From: Massospora cicadina
Taxonomy: Eukaryota; Entomophthoromycota; Entomophthoromycetes; Entomophthorales; Entomophthoraceae
Assembly (NCBI GenBank): GCA_022478985.1
Contig: JAKSZP010015921.1
Span: forward strand, 98,165 to 162,164
Reading direction: 5' to 3'
DNA: 64,000 bases
Shown: piece after piece, positions 21,907 through 33,427 of the stretch
Numbering within the stretch: position 1 is the stretch's first letter
How the letters are laid out: every line of letters starts with the position of its first letter
Position numbers and translations under genes: made by a program
Notes under the pieces: model-generated
Told to the model about the DNA's origin: nothing
The model's database searches: none
What the model saw: only the letters and a program-made list of their open reading frames with translations

Positions 21907-24900
21907 ATGGAAATGGATGACTTGCCCGCACCAATAGTGAGTTTTATCAAGAATAGTACCAAGGTCACTGAGATGGATGAACCATCTGCTGACCTTCCCA
22001 CTAGCCCAAACCCCAACATGACTAGAAATGGGGCAGGGCATTCCACCATGTATGTGCCAAGTAATGAACTGGTGACACAAATGACAATGAAACAAGCAAA
22101 CGTATCAATGGGTCATGGAGCCCTAATAAATAATATAAATGATGGGGTCAACTCCCTAGGATCAATGCCCACCAATACCCAGATGACAAGTGCAACCTTC
22201 TGGAAGCAAGGCCTGATGCTGAGAACAGCGGAGTTGAAAATATTCCCCAGTGAACCTCAATCAGCAGGGGGACTGGGGCCTCACAGGGTGAGAAAATTCT
22301 TGCTGATAATATAAAAAACCTGGACAAGGTATTGGTAGGATCTGAAACTGACTCAGATTTGAATAACAAAAATCAGTAATTCAAATCAATGGAGTCAAGC
22401 AATAAAAAGCTTTCTTCTAATATGGAGAAACTTACCAAATCAGCTTGGGGTATTTGGGTGAAGAACAAGTCAGATGCTAATCCTGAAACAGCCCAGTTGG
22501 GGGGTAAATGGTCCCCAACCAAAATTGATTTGGTAGCATGAGTAACTCATCAGGTGGAACACCCAATACGCAATCAGGTATAATCCCCAATGAAGGCATT
22601 CTGACAGGGGGCCATAGCTCAACAATGTATTGACAGCCAATCCCAAATATCCAATCACTGAACCAAGCTGATCCATTAAGGACTAACCAAAGTGGGGGTG
22701 ACTCTATATTAGGGACCAAATCTGAGGAGATTGGATACCTGAGAGAGATCAGCAAAAAAACTTAAACTATCACTGGAAGGGGCAGAAACCCCAACAGTGG
22801 TCAAGTTGATGGTTAGGGCCCCAGTTAAATTTACACCAATCCAGTCAGATATGTTAGCACATCAAGGTGTGTCCACCCATGAGGTCAAACAATGGGAGGC
22901 CCTCCAGTTTCTGTACTCTACAGTGACTCAGTGGTCTCTAAAGGAATCAAGCCAGCCATTTCAGCTATATAGTGTGACCATAAATTTTCTGCTAGAGCAT
23001 CCAATTGCTGGCTCAATGCCCAAATCTTAATTGATATAGCAGTACAATTCAAGGCATCCTGAGTTCAAACTGAAGATGCCCTGGAGTAGATGAAAATCCC
23101 CGTGGACTACAAGGTGATAGAGGCCACCATCCATGAAGATTTAAAACTGGTGGATGTAAAAGCTTGGATGGAGGCTAGCATTGACCTATTAAATGTGATG
23201 GAATACAACAAGGAGGGTATTATGGCATATTATATGAAAGCTATCAGGAGCTTGGGCCTCAACCCAATAAATTTAGCTGAATATGCTAGATGTTTCCCGA
23301 ATGCATCTACAGCCCTCAAATGGGCCAGACACTCCATTCTGGTGGATATGGCACTGGAATAGTATAACACTACTTTCTCCCCAGAGGAGGTACTACCATG
23401 GATTGCAGCCAGGTTCAAGGCAACTGAGGCCTTACACTGGTCGTATACCTGTATTCTACCTGCCACTGCATCAGACCTGAGAAAAGCAGGCTGGACAAAG
23501 GAAAAGGCAGTGAAATGGGGACCCTTTTGGGATTGGTCATCAGAAGAGGCCATCAACTGGTCCACCAACAGATTTACACCAATGGAGATAAAATACTGAT
23601 TCCAAGTGGGGGCCAGTATGGACCTAGTGCATGAATGGGCAGAACTGGGGGTGACCAAGCTGATTCACGAAACCCTCAGAGGCCACCCATTTCTGATTGC
23701 AAAGTGGAAAATCTGGTGCAATGCCACAACACTCACTGAGGCTGCAGACTGGGACACAGCGGGGTTCACCCCCCAATCAGCCCAACTGTGGATGGAGTAT
23801 GAGATCTTGCCACAGGCAGCAACAGCAATGAAAGGGGTCACAACCCCAGACTTGGGCCAAGAATGGCTCAAAACAGGGATCCACATCAAAACTATCCTGG
23901 ATTAGAAGCAATCCTTCCCAGAACCAATGATAGCTGCCCCATATGCTGCCAAAGGCTTCACTCCCTCAGAAGCATTTCAATGGTGTGAAGCGGGGGTTCC
24001 AGTGGACATGGCATGGGTATTCACAGATGGGGGCTGAAACAGCATTACTGTAAAGGACTGGTGTCAGCATAGCTCAATTATGCTGGAGGTCCTCCAACAA
24101 TACCTCCACCCAACATGTGGCCTGGAATCTAATCTCAAATGGTACCAACTGAGGTTCTTGCCAGCAGATGCCCTAGAGTGGCAGAGCCTGAAGATTGGAG
24201 TGCAAATGGCTAAAAGTATCAACTGCCATGGTATCAACAGTCACCAACTTGAAGTGTTCCTCAGCTGGGGTTTCAGCCTTGATAAATCAGTAAGTTGTAT
24301 TCTGAAGGGAAAGACCCCCACCAACATACCCAAACCAAGTGCAAAATCAAAATCATACAGCTCAGTGGTGGTGCATACTGAGGACAACACCTGGAATGGA
24401 GCAGGGAACCACATTGAATACATTTGTCAATTGATCAGTGGGGGCTTTACAGATCACCAGGCACCAAAATCATACCTTAAAAATGCTATCCAAATCCACC
24501 TACAACTAGTGGAGGAGGAAGAATGGTCCAATTTAATTCTATCAATTTACCAGAAACTAGATGAAGCCCTAGCTGGAGGGGACTTTGATCATTACTGAGT
24601 CCCCAAATGGGGCTATATAGATATAGCAATCCCAGGTGAGTTGGACCGCAAGAAGCTCCTCAAAATTGGCATCAAGTACAAAGGTATTTATCTGCAAACG
24701 GAGCTGACCAGATATGCCAACCAAATGGCAAGGTGGGTTACCTTTCAGAACCTCCCCACCGACTGCAAATGGGAGTGGGTACATTAAGTGATCTGGACCA
24801 GGTTATCATACTAAGGGAAGTACGCGAATTTTGCCAAGCCAGTAGAGATTACATCGTGAAGTGCCTCCACCCTCAGACAGTGGAAGCGCTGTACAAACTG

Positions 24901-25933
24901 GCCCTCTGGATGAAACCAAATAAGAATGCTCTACCCAGATTCATCCGCCTGCCTGGCCTTGATAGGGTATTGTATGTCAAACAGGAGGATGCCAAACAAG
25001 TGTGCCAGTTCTGCTATCAGACCAGCCACACTATGGTTCAATGCTACCATTGTAAAGGTAAAACTACTCAGGAGTACAGATATGACCCCATTGGGAGAAT
25101 TACCAAGGTGGGCACCAAGACTTTCCTCTGCCTAAAAGCCAGAGAATGGATCCCACAAAACTTAATGGAGGTAGCGGATATGAAATGCCAATGACAAGAA
25201 TTAGACCTGGCACACAGAGAGGTGTGGGAATGGGAAATGGCAAAATGACCCAAAGCAGATGAAAAACCATTTATAAATCTGAACCCCAAATCTTATTCAA
25301 ATGGATGAGGGAACTAGCCCAGGACCAGCAGAGAAATGTCCAACCCAAGTGGAATGGACAGTCTGGGAGGAGGAGAGATGGCAGAAAGTGAACTCAAAGA
25401 AGTCACAAGCATGGGCAGCCATAGGATTCCAACAAGTTGAAATTGAAATTGAAGCCCAACAAGATGAAAGGGAATAAAAAAATGAATTGGAAGTCATTGG
25501 CAAATGAGCCTGAGGTGACCAGAGAAAAATTTGCAGGAAAGTTGAGATTGACAAAATCAGCTGGGTAATTGCTAACTAAAAAATTGAGTTCTGCTAATAA
25601 ATTGAATGAAGGGGTGAAAATCCAGCCAATGGATGAGGAAAAATCCACCAGTCCACCTGAAGAAAACAAGGGGCACCCAGACCCAATCATAAAACCATCC
25701 CCATTAACCATCAACAGGGAGATGGGGATGGCGACTGAATTCCTAGTGCACAAGATGCCCAGGAACATAATCCCAGTCCCAACCAACTGACCCCAAAACC
25801 AAATATTGCACCCCACCAACCATTGACACCACCACCAACAACCAACCTGACCTCTGTACATGACTTGATTTACAACCTGGACAATGCTAAACCTCATAAC
25901 TATAGGTTGGGCAGCTGAAAATGAGGATAGCAA
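21907..25933 (+). pseudogene. LINE ORF1 with Trp-rich helical repeats and Cys-rich end
   Basis: The region holds successive plus-strand frames of one decayed ORF (21907-22314, 22797-23030, 23090-23362, 23606-23905, 24080-24598, then a shift to 24733-25194). From about 22.8 to 24.3 kb the protein consists of repeats of some 17-20 residues with the pattern A-x2-W-x3-G-F-T-P, for example AADWDTAGFTPQSAQLW and GFTPSEAFQWCEAGVPVDMA. At about 25.0-25.06 kb comes CQFCYQTSHTMVQCYHC, a zinc-knuckle-like Cys/His cluster as in many LINE ORF1 proteins that bind RNA. The part after 25.2 kb is Gln/Glu/Pro-rich. ORF1 proteins act as RNA chaperones in the LINE particle; the role of the Trp repeats is unknown to me. 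Confidence 0.7.
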
Positions 25934-26041
25934 CTACAAATGCTTGGGGGATAGTGAGCATACAAATGAGGAGGAGGAAAATGCACCACTTAAAAACTAA
26001 TAATAATATTGACCTAATTTTTATTTCAGAAACATAAGCTG

Positions 26042-26860
26042 GTAACTAAAAAAATGGTGCTGAGCTTGAACTGCAACGTGAAAAACCATCCGTGGTCCCA
26101 CCAGATAGGCTACCAAGCCTTATGGATGGACCATGTGGCAATAGTCGCAATGGACAAGAAAATAGACCTGAAATTTGTGGAAGAAACTTATGCCGGTAGG
26201 ATCTTGATAGCGACAGCTACAAACAGAGAAACTGGCAGGAGCATATGGGTGGTAGCAGTCTACTCCCCACTGAAGCTCCACAAAAACTGTATTTTTTGGG
26301 ATTTCTTAGTGGAAGTGCCATCCAAAGTGATGACTGTAATAGCAGGCGACCTGAACTGCTGGACTAATGTGAGTTGGGATACATACCCAATGAGAGAACA
26401 ACCCAACAGTAAAGCTGATGAGATGCTCAATTACCTAGTTAAATTGGGGATGTGCCTAGTGATTGACAAAGAGGATGATGACCCAGCCAATCTAATGTGG
26501 TGGACATATGATGCTGCTGGATCCCCACTGTCAGGATCACAGTTAGACTACATCCTAGTATCATCAGACCTCATGCTGATGATGTCCAACAGTGAGGTTA
26601 GCATAAATGCTGAAAGTGACCACATGGTCATCTGGGTGGATATCAACCTTGATGAACCTCTGAGGAACCACAAGTGGCAATTGGCACCAGCCACATTGAG
26701 GAACGGGGATTGGCACCAAATGGTAGATGCGGGACTGGATCAGCTAATAGCACATCTGGAAAACTTCCTGGAGCTAGACCCACTAGAAAGATGGACCCAG
26801 ATCAAAATGAAGATGAAACATGATAGTATGAAGTTTGAAAAAGTGACCTCTTATAAGTGA
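26042..26860 (+). pseudogene. LINE ORF2, endonuclease domain
   Basis: The open frame shows the hallmarks of an exonuclease-endonuclease-phosphatase domain. These are an N-terminal LSLNCNVK (the usual 'hNhxG' block), VIAGDLNCWTN (GDFN motif), SQLDYILVS (the D-Y-I block before the catalytic His) and AESDHMVI (SDH motif). The domain would nick target DNA to prime reverse transcription. Key Asp, Asn and SDH residues are present. The N-terminal ETWxxD-type Glu region has decayed (a stop precedes the first Met at 26054). The ORF continues in the same frame after a stop at 26858-26860. Confidence 0.85.
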
Positions 26861-26869
26861 ACAGCTGCC

Positions 26870-29600
26870 ATGAAGCAACTGAAGTCTAAATTAAAAAGCC
26901 TGAGGTGCACCCACTGGGACAGCGAGGACCGGTGGAGTGAGTACCAAACAACGCATAAAAAATATTGGGCTATAATGATAAAACAAGACTCAGAGAGATG
27001 GACCAATGCAACTTACCAATATCAGAGCTTAATGGGAATGATGACCAAAGAGGGCCTTAAACACCTCAAGGAAATCTGAACTAAGGCTAGGGTATGGTAA
27101 GTGGAGACAGTAGATGGGAAAGTATCAACAGACCCTGAAACAATCAAGCATAAAGTTGAGCTTATTTATGGCAATCTCTTCTGACAGCAAGGAATGAGCA
27201 AATTGGTGACAAAAACCCTTATTGACCTGGACAAGCTGGCACTGGGTGGCTGTATGCTGGAAGATGTCACCAAGCTATCTGCTGAAATCTCTATCGATGA
27301 ATTTAAGAGGGTGCTAAAGGTGTCACCAAGAATGAAAGCACCAGGCCCTGACAATATGTGTGCAGAAATAAACAGCATATTCTGAGACTGCATTGCACCA
27401 GAGCTCAAAGCCCTCTTTAACCACTGTTTGACCCATGGCAAACAAGTTTTGGGAGGACATGAGACCTGAATTGTACTTCTGTACAAAAAAGGCCTCAAAC
27501 GCCAACTTCAGAACTGGTGCCTGATTGCACTATCAAATGCCAATCATAAACTGATCACATGCATACTATCTAATTGGCTGATGGCAACAGCACCACGCAC
27601 GCTCCATAGGGCCCAACACAGTTTCATTAAAGGCTGTAGTATATGGGACAGCATAGGTTCAGTCCAGAGCATACTCCAGGATATGAGGGGCAACAAACAA
27701 GGATACCTTATGTTCCTCGACATGGAAAAGGCATATGAATGAGTAGTGTGGTCATTCTTATACAAGGCACTGAAGGCGGTCAGTATCCCTGACACATTTT
27801 GGGCATGGATAATGATGCTATACTCAGGTCTGGTAACAAAGGTTATGGTTGCAGATGGTACAACTAACAAAATCTCTGTTGGGCAAGGTCTCCGCCAAGG
27901 AGACTCCATGTCACCAATACTCCTCAACTTTGCAGCTAACATTCTACTGGTGGCAGTGAACACAAAACTTTGGGGTTTAGTCCACCCTAACCAAATTACC
28001 ACTGAAGATGCTAGAATTTGCAGATGAACAGTTATAGGAATAAGCTCCTCAACTGACCTCCAAGGCACTGAGGATCTATTAAACCTTTACCAGCTTGCAT
28101 TGAATGCAAAAATAATTGGCAAAAACATCAGTGATGAGGGTTGGCAACCCAAACTTCAGCCTACCAACTGACACAATGCTAATTACAAGCTCCCAGACAG
28201 TCCTACCTCAGGATACTCTTCAACAACAAGAGACCAGCTGTACTAGAGACCAAACAAGAAGTATTAATAAGCTTATCATTCCAAATGTCATGCTGGAAAA
28301 GCACCAGACTATGCCTCAAGGAGAAAGTGCAGGCAATAAATATCATCTTCTTAAAGCTATAGTATGTTGCTCACATGCTGCCGATGAGCCCAAACCTAGA
28401 GAAGAAAATCAGACCAATGCTCCAAACTTTCCTGTGGTTTAAGGAAAAGGTGGCACCAATTCCACTGGAAGCCCTGTCAAAACCAAATAACAAAGGAGGC
28501 ATGGGTCTATTAGACTTTGAATCTCATATCCAGCATATATGGGGGAAGTCATTTCTGAAGCTAACACAGATGCATATGTGCTGCCTGACTCTAGCATGGG
28601 GTGTGAACTGGGCAAGAGCTCAAGGCCTTCAAGAGCCAGTCTTCTCCTGATTGTTACATGAATGGATGGTAAACTACCCAAAGATACCTCACAAAAAGGA
28701 GCCCCATACTACTGGTGACTCTGCAATTGGGCCATGCGCCAGGGTGGGTGGTCATTCAAAAAATTGGACTGAGAGGCCAACTAAATTCAAAGGGATATTG
28801 AAGCATATAATTCTGCAATGATTACTGCAACAAGCTGGGAGGAACATAACCAAATTGCTGACAAATATATAACCAAGTCAATCAGAATTAGGTACAAATT
28901 GATGCTGATATAATATGGGGATCTGCTCCCAAAACTGGGGTGCAATCTGCCCACCCACCCACGAATCCTTATTTACTGGACTACCAAAGGCCACAACACC
29001 AACTACCCGATGAAGGAGTTGATTTTGGGCCTGAACACCTACTTGGTTACAGCCAAACAGCGGTCAGTAATATAGTGGATCCTTAATCAGGCATTCAAAT
29101 TGAGCAAGCATAGCAGGCCAGATTACCAGCACAAAGAATACCCTATATACATCAAACTGGAAGCAGATATAGCATATCACTATTATGAATGCACTGTGTT
29201 CAAAAAATACTGGTCTACAATGTGATACATCCTATCAGGTGACTATTCACCTCCAGGTATACATCCATTGCAGGACCTGTTCTTTACAAAAACTCTGAGA
29301 ATGGCTCCAATGCAACTATGAGCCTTCATTTACTATTATTGTGTATGGGTAATTCACTGTGCACTCATCACCAAGGTTATGAGTAACAAGCACCCCTATC
29401 ACAGAGGTTTGGTATTGAAGACCATTAGGATTATCTCTGATTGGCTCCACTGGATCTCAAAATTCTCATGCATAATCCCCAGGTGTTATAAGGCCACACG
29501 TTTGGCTTTCCCCTTCAGATTGCTCATCGCATGTGATGAAGCTACTAATCATCTGAGAATAGTATGGCCTGTAAGCCCGCCGCTGCTAAAACTGTAGCTA
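26870..29600 (+). pseudogene. LINE ORF2, reverse transcriptase and C-terminal region
   Basis: Frames at 26870-27079, 27194-27385, 27746-28027, 28116-28442 and 28375-28650 give one RT in order. Motif blocks are MKAPGPDNMCAEI, a YKKG..NW block near 27.49-27.52 kb, HSFIKGCS (27.62 kb), FLDMEKAYE (27.72 kb), GLRQGDSMSPILLNFAANIL (27.89-27.95 kb) and LEFAD for the F-A-D-D catalytic block (28.01 kb), where the second Asp is lost. After the thumb a C-terminal part runs to about 29.55 kb with stops every 30-60 codons. One stop after KAYE (27740) is TGA where the family has Asp/Arg, as expected for CGA decay. The rest to 29757 is 3' untranslated. Confidence 0.85.
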
Positions 29601-29757
29601 GCGATGGTGATCACCAATCAGCAATGGTTGGAGGTGCTAGAACTCTAGCAGCCCAAATCCCCAATCTTTTTTACCTTTGGTCAAATCACCTGTATTCTGC
29701 CCTTCCCTCTTACTTTCCCCTAAATTTATTTAATAAAGTATGGAGTTTTAAAAAAAA

Positions 29758-29835
29758 TCTAGCATAATCAGCTCAGCTTTTGGCTCTAAACTTCAACTCT
29801 ATAAAAGGTCAGTTGTTCGAATCCTGGCGTAATCA
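29758..29835 (+). other. Degenerate tRNA-like segment, second half of LINE target site
   Basis: CTAGCATAATCAGCTCAG resembles a tRNA A-box, and GGTCAGTTGTTCGAATCC contains a canonical B-box core 40 bases later. The T-arm does not pair and the anticodon region is too long, so it is not a working tRNA gene. The LINE split this segment in its A-box. The homologous unsplit copy is at 18962-19030 on the minus strand. Confidence 0.55.
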
Positions 29836-29920
29836 CTTCTTATACATTTTTCTTAAACTCACTGTCAATTCTGTCTGTCTGTCTGTAATTAAATCTTACA
29901 AGCTCTATTTCAGACACTTA

Positions 29921-30379
29921 TCTATATATATAAGCAAATGTGTGTTTGTGTGTGCATGATGCCCAGCCAAAACTAGAGCATGTAGAGCTCTGAAAATTTG
30001 GCTATAGGTGGACGGGAGGGGGTCCGTGTGCACCTCGAAGCCCGATTTTTAATTTTCAAAGTAAAATAAAAAGGTTTATATGTAACAAGTTAAAATTTTA
30101 TATGTTTTTAATGGAAATCGGTATATTGTTACAGCCGGGAAGTTTGATATTCGGTTGATTCAATAGTTTAAATGGTTTTGTCGAGCGGTTGGTGGGTTTG
30201 TGTTGATTAAGCTTAACGGTTTTAATAAAGAAATTGGTGATTGGTTGATTCGATAATTTAATTGGTTTTGGTAAGTGGTTGGTGATTTTGGTTGTTTCAA
30301 TACATTTAGTTTTGGTTACGAAGCGGTTGGTGATTGGTTGATTTTTAATTTAATTGTTTTAGCTAAGTGGTTTAGTTAA
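29921..30379 (+). other. Second Helitron 5' terminus and subterminal region
   Basis: TCTATATATATAAGCAAATG starts at 29921 after A, and could serve as a Helitron 5' end on its own. The region behind it contains ATATGTAACAAGT and GGTATATTGTTACAGCC, as behind the termini at 21084 and 19371. No coding. Confidence 0.75.
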
Positions 30380-30553
30380 AAGTATTTTATTCGAGGTGGG
30401 CCGACCTGGGGACGATACCGCACCGATTAAGGGAAATCGAATGTATGGGAAAGGAGGATAAAATCCGGAAAACCTCCACGCGCGGCGTATGATAGGCCAG
30501 GAACTCCATGGACCGCCTTTGCTATTCGCTATCTCGGTTCGGGGCATTGGTGC
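30380..30553 (-). mobile_element. 5'-truncated SINE copy
   Basis: 174 bp on the minus strand, flanked by a perfect 18-bp duplication GCTAAGTGGTTTAGTTAA (30362-30379 and 30554-30571). It begins at GCACCAATGCCCC inside the SINE body, so the tRNA-like head is missing, as expected for incomplete reverse transcription. It ends in the CTCGAATAAAAT tail. Confidence 0.92.
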
Positions 30554-30571
30554 GCTAAGTGGTTTAGTTAA

Positions 30572-31544
30572 TTCGATAGGTTTAATTGGGTATGGCTGAA
30601 TGGTTGGCAAATTTATATTGATTCAATATAATTTGGTTTTTTAATATTATCGATAACCATGTACAAATATTAAAAAGAATTGATTAGGATCATCAGGTAA
30701 ACTTAAAGCCCAAAAACAAATCTGTGCTAAACTGGGTATCAACAAGAATTAGCCAAACTTTTCTTTACAAAACTATCATTCTGTTTATTTATTTGTACCG
30801 GATGCATTATCTCAAGCAAATAACCAAAAAAATCACCAAACTTGGCACAAGTATTCTATAAAGTTTGGGAACGGAATGCTAATATTTAATTATTTAAAAT
30901 AATCATATAAATTTAAATATCAGTTCTATTTAAGATCTAGAACATATATTTCTAATATAATTATATAGCAATTTGGCTGGGTATTTTCATATTCATTTAA
31001 TTCGATTTTTTCATAGGTTTTTGATAAGGGGTTGGTAGTTTTTGGCTGTTGTAAGTTCCGTAATTGGTTTTTGCTGAGTAGTGGTTTATTTTTTGGTTGA
31101 TTCGATAGGCTCAATAGTTTCAGATAAGTGATTGATGGTTTAGTTAATTTGGCAGGCTTTATTGATTTTAGCTAAGTGGTTGGAGGTTGGAATTTTTAAT
31201 AGGTTTAATGGTTTCTGAACTTATTAATAGCTATCTACCAATATAAAAACTAAAATAATTTAGAATTTGATTGATTCGATATATTTATTTTACTTGGCCG
31301 AGTGGGTTGATGGTTTTTGGTCGAATCGACAGGATACAATTTAGCTTTGGGGGTGATTAATTATTGGTTGATTTGATAAGTTCAGTTAGTTTTAGCTGAG
31401 TGGTTGGTCTTTTTGGTTGCTTCGATTGAGCAATTAGATTTGGCCGAGTAGTTATTGCTTAACTATATATAAAATCTAAATTAATCAATTCGAATCACCT
31501 GAAATTCTATAGAAACCGTAGCGAAGCACGGGTAACTCCGCTAG
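30572..31544 (+). other. Helitron body, non-coding
   Basis: AT-rich non-coding DNA with many scattered short variants of TGGTTGATTCGATAG and GAGTGGTTGG. It ends with the terminal hairpin and CTAG at 31541-31544. No ORF with recognisable content. Confidence 0.6.
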
Positions 31545-32110
31545 TTGATTTATAAAGGGTTCGTTAAACCTAAACTGGCCCCACTGACCCAACTGGTTAG
31601 GTTCGAGATGATATTTGGAGTGGGGGAATTCAGTATAACTCGATGAGACCACCTATTCAAAAAACTACCCGTGTAGCTTTATTGTTTATAGGGTGGTGGG
31701 CGATAGACCCATTAAGCAAAATTTGGATGAAATAACCATTACCACGCACCAGTTTAATTTGTACCCTACGGTGGTGGATAATATAGGTTTCTATCTGATA
31801 GGGGGACCATTCAAGGAAGGTATAAGAAACCATCCTAGGTTACGAGGGGGAGAGGTTCGGAGGGCGGAATTCGGGGTTAGGGTTAATAAATCCATGCCAC
31901 CCGAATGAAGGTTGAGTGGCATCCATTATACACTCGATACTGAAGGTTGAGTGGCATCCATTATGCGATCTGGGGATTATAATATAATCAAAGGTGAAGC
32001 CATCGTCCGCCCGTGATTTAGAACTGTTCATAAGCCACCCAATTTCACTCCACAAGGTTTGATAGATGCCGATGCGAAGTTTATTACAACCGAAAAATGA
32101 ACAATTAATG

Positions 32111-32665
32111 TTACTTTGAAGGAAAAGTTGGGAGGCTGGACATGGTTTTCTTGGCATACGCCAGTTCGGGGGAGGAGATTTGGGGAAGTTTGGGTGGCGG
32201 GTCGATCTGGGTAACCGAGGCGAGGTCGACGTAAACGAGGGCTGGGGATAGGAAGCCGATCACCCTATTTGGGTCATAATCGAGGTAACCTATCAGCATA
32301 CCGCCAAACTGGCCGAGGACGCAGATGGGGTCCCCCTGCCGGAACTGCAAATGGAGATAATTCGCGGTAGTGGGGAGTTCCGCGTCGTACCCGGCGAACG
32401 AGTTGACGAGATCCTTGCGCATTGGGTACGGGGCCTTTGCCGATACCGTACACTGGACGGGGGTGGTAAACGGGTTGAGCAGCTCCAAAGTGCTAGAGAA
32501 GGCGCATCCGCTACAACGGGGGTTCGTACCGGTTGGTGAGTTGGCATCCCGCATCAGCGGTTGCTCTGAGATGCTTGCGGTATCGAAATTGTCACCGTGC
32601 CAAAAGAAGCCGAAACAAAACCATACGCTATACCACCGTTCCCTACCCCTCCACATACTAAACAT
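32111..32665 (-). CDS. Hypothetical protein with SH3-like segment (possible host gene or exon)
   Basis: The minus-strand frame runs from ATG at 32665 to the stop at 32111 (184 residues). The frame is open a little further upstream, to a stop at about 32690, so the start is not certain and upstream exons are possible. Residues about 86-148 resemble an SH3 fold: VNSFAGYDAEL in the place of the ALYDY motif, LQFRQGDPICVLGQ for the 'GD-x-I-x-V-L' strand, then IGYLDYDPNRVIGFLSPALV for the 'G-x-L...G-x-x-P-x-x-Y-V' end. The conserved Trp pair is missing (GGML instead of WW). A proline-rich PPPKLPQISSP follows. SH3 domains bind proline-rich ligands; function here is unknown. It lies in the CpG-rich island and shows no in-frame decay. 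Confidence 0.5.
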   Translation of the reverse strand: MFSMWRGRERWYSVWFCFGFFWHGDNFDTASISEQPLMRDANSPTGTNPRCSGCAFSSTLELLNPFTTPVQCTVSAKAPYPMRKDLVNSFAGYDAELPTTANYLHLQFRQGDPICVLGQFGGMLIGYLDYDPNRVIGFLSPALVYVDLASVTQIDPPPKLPQISSPELAYAKKTMSSLPTFPSK

Positions 32666-33356
32666 TGATGGCTTCAATTCGGTGCTTACCCTTTATAACT
32701 CCAGGCGGGTGGCCAACTTATTTGATTGGTTGATTTTAGGTAGCATGGCTGAACTCGGGCCTTGGCAGAAATCTCAACCCTTTGGCCACATTTGGTTTTA
32801 GGCATCCTCTACCTTCCACCAAAATGCATATCAATCGATTTGGGTTCGGTGGCCATCTAAATTGAGCATAAAAGCTATGGGTTCGGGTTCGTTGATCCCT
32901 CCAAATTAGGCAATAAAATGAATCCGGATTCGGATCGAAACTCCCTCTAAATTAAGCATAAAGGCAATCGATTTGGACTTTTAGCCTTTAAAAAAGATTC
33001 CAGACCTCATATCGATGGATCCATCTTTTATTAAATAATTTATGAAATCATCCCTCCGCCTCAAAATCAACTACTCGATTCAGGTGGATACCCCAACTCC
33101 AAATTTAATCTTGAACCGATTAACTTTAGTGACCTAGTTCACTAACGGTGAAGTTTTGGAAACGTCAGGAATAAACTTACCTTATTCCGCCCATTCCCAC
33201 CCCAACGACGATGATCTCATACCTTAGTCAAGGATAGGGTGGTTGGGCCGGTTTGACCCCAAAGCTAAAGTCGAGATTTAAACCTCAAATAATCATTACC
33301 TATGGATCGAACGTATCCTACAACTGTGATCCATAAAACCCCAACCTTTGAAACCA

Positions 33357-33427
33357 TACCCATCCATGGTCTATTTTTAGATCCATCTAAGTATACCCAT
33401 CCATGGTCTATTTTTAGATCCATCTTA
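33357..33427. repeat. Tandem duplication, period about 37 bp
   Basis: CATCCATGGTCTATTTTTAG starts at 33361 and again at 33398, each followed by ATCCATCT, with a partial third unit at 33418-33440. It lies in the CpG-retaining island. Confidence 0.85.

Larger units (their letters stand above)
21454..29757 (+). mobile_element. LINE (non-LTR retrotransposon) with AP endonuclease, two ORFs and A-tail
   Basis: The element is bounded by a 16-bp target duplication TCTAGCATAATC(G/A)GCT at 21438-21453 and 29758-29773 with one mismatch. It ends in a run of A (29749-29757). Without the nested SINE and its duplication it is about 8.0 kb. ORF1 spans about 21.9-25.9 kb and ORF2 about 26.0-29.6 kb. The order endonuclease then reverse transcriptase is that of apurinic-endonuclease LINEs such as the fungal Tad clade; the clade is my guess. 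Both ORFs are broken by stops and frameshifts. The SINE at 21505 sits in its 5' leader. Confidence 0.85.
21084..31544 (+). mobile_element. Helitron carrying a nested LINE and two SINEs
   Basis: The 5' end TCTATATATATATAAATG starts at 21084 after A (21083). The 3' end is the hairpin CCGTAGCGAAGCACGG (31516-31531) followed, about 9 bases on, by CTAG at 31541-31544 and then T. A second 5' terminus of the same type lies inside at 29921, after a tRNA-like segment, exactly as in the minus-strand Helitron at 17927-19371. I therefore read 21084-31544 as one element, about 2 kb long before the LINE entered. The stretch after each 5' end shares ATATGTAACAAGT and a GTATATTGTTACAGC-like block. No Rep/helicase coding was seen. 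An alternative is two overlapping Helitrons, the inner one 29921-31544. Confidence 0.78.

Noticed and set aside
23230..23658. 142-codon minus-strand ORF
   Set aside because: Antisense shadow of the LINE ORF1 repeat region.
25403..25933. 176-codon minus-strand ORF rich in Phe and Leu
   Set aside because: Antisense to LINE ORF1; its composition mirrors the Gln/Asn/Glu-rich sense strand.
27544..28068. 174-codon minus-strand ORF
   Set aside because: Antisense to the LINE reverse transcriptase motifs, which are clear on the plus strand.
29758..29835. Functional tRNA gene
   Set aside because: A- and B-box words are present, but the T-arm does not pair and the anticodon arm is too long and irregular.
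29872..29888. TCTG microsatellite
   Set aside because: Only about four units; too short to call.
32370..32801. 143-codon plus-strand ORF in the CpG island
   Set aside because: It overlaps the minus-strand SH3-like frame almost completely and shows no motif; it looks like its shadow.
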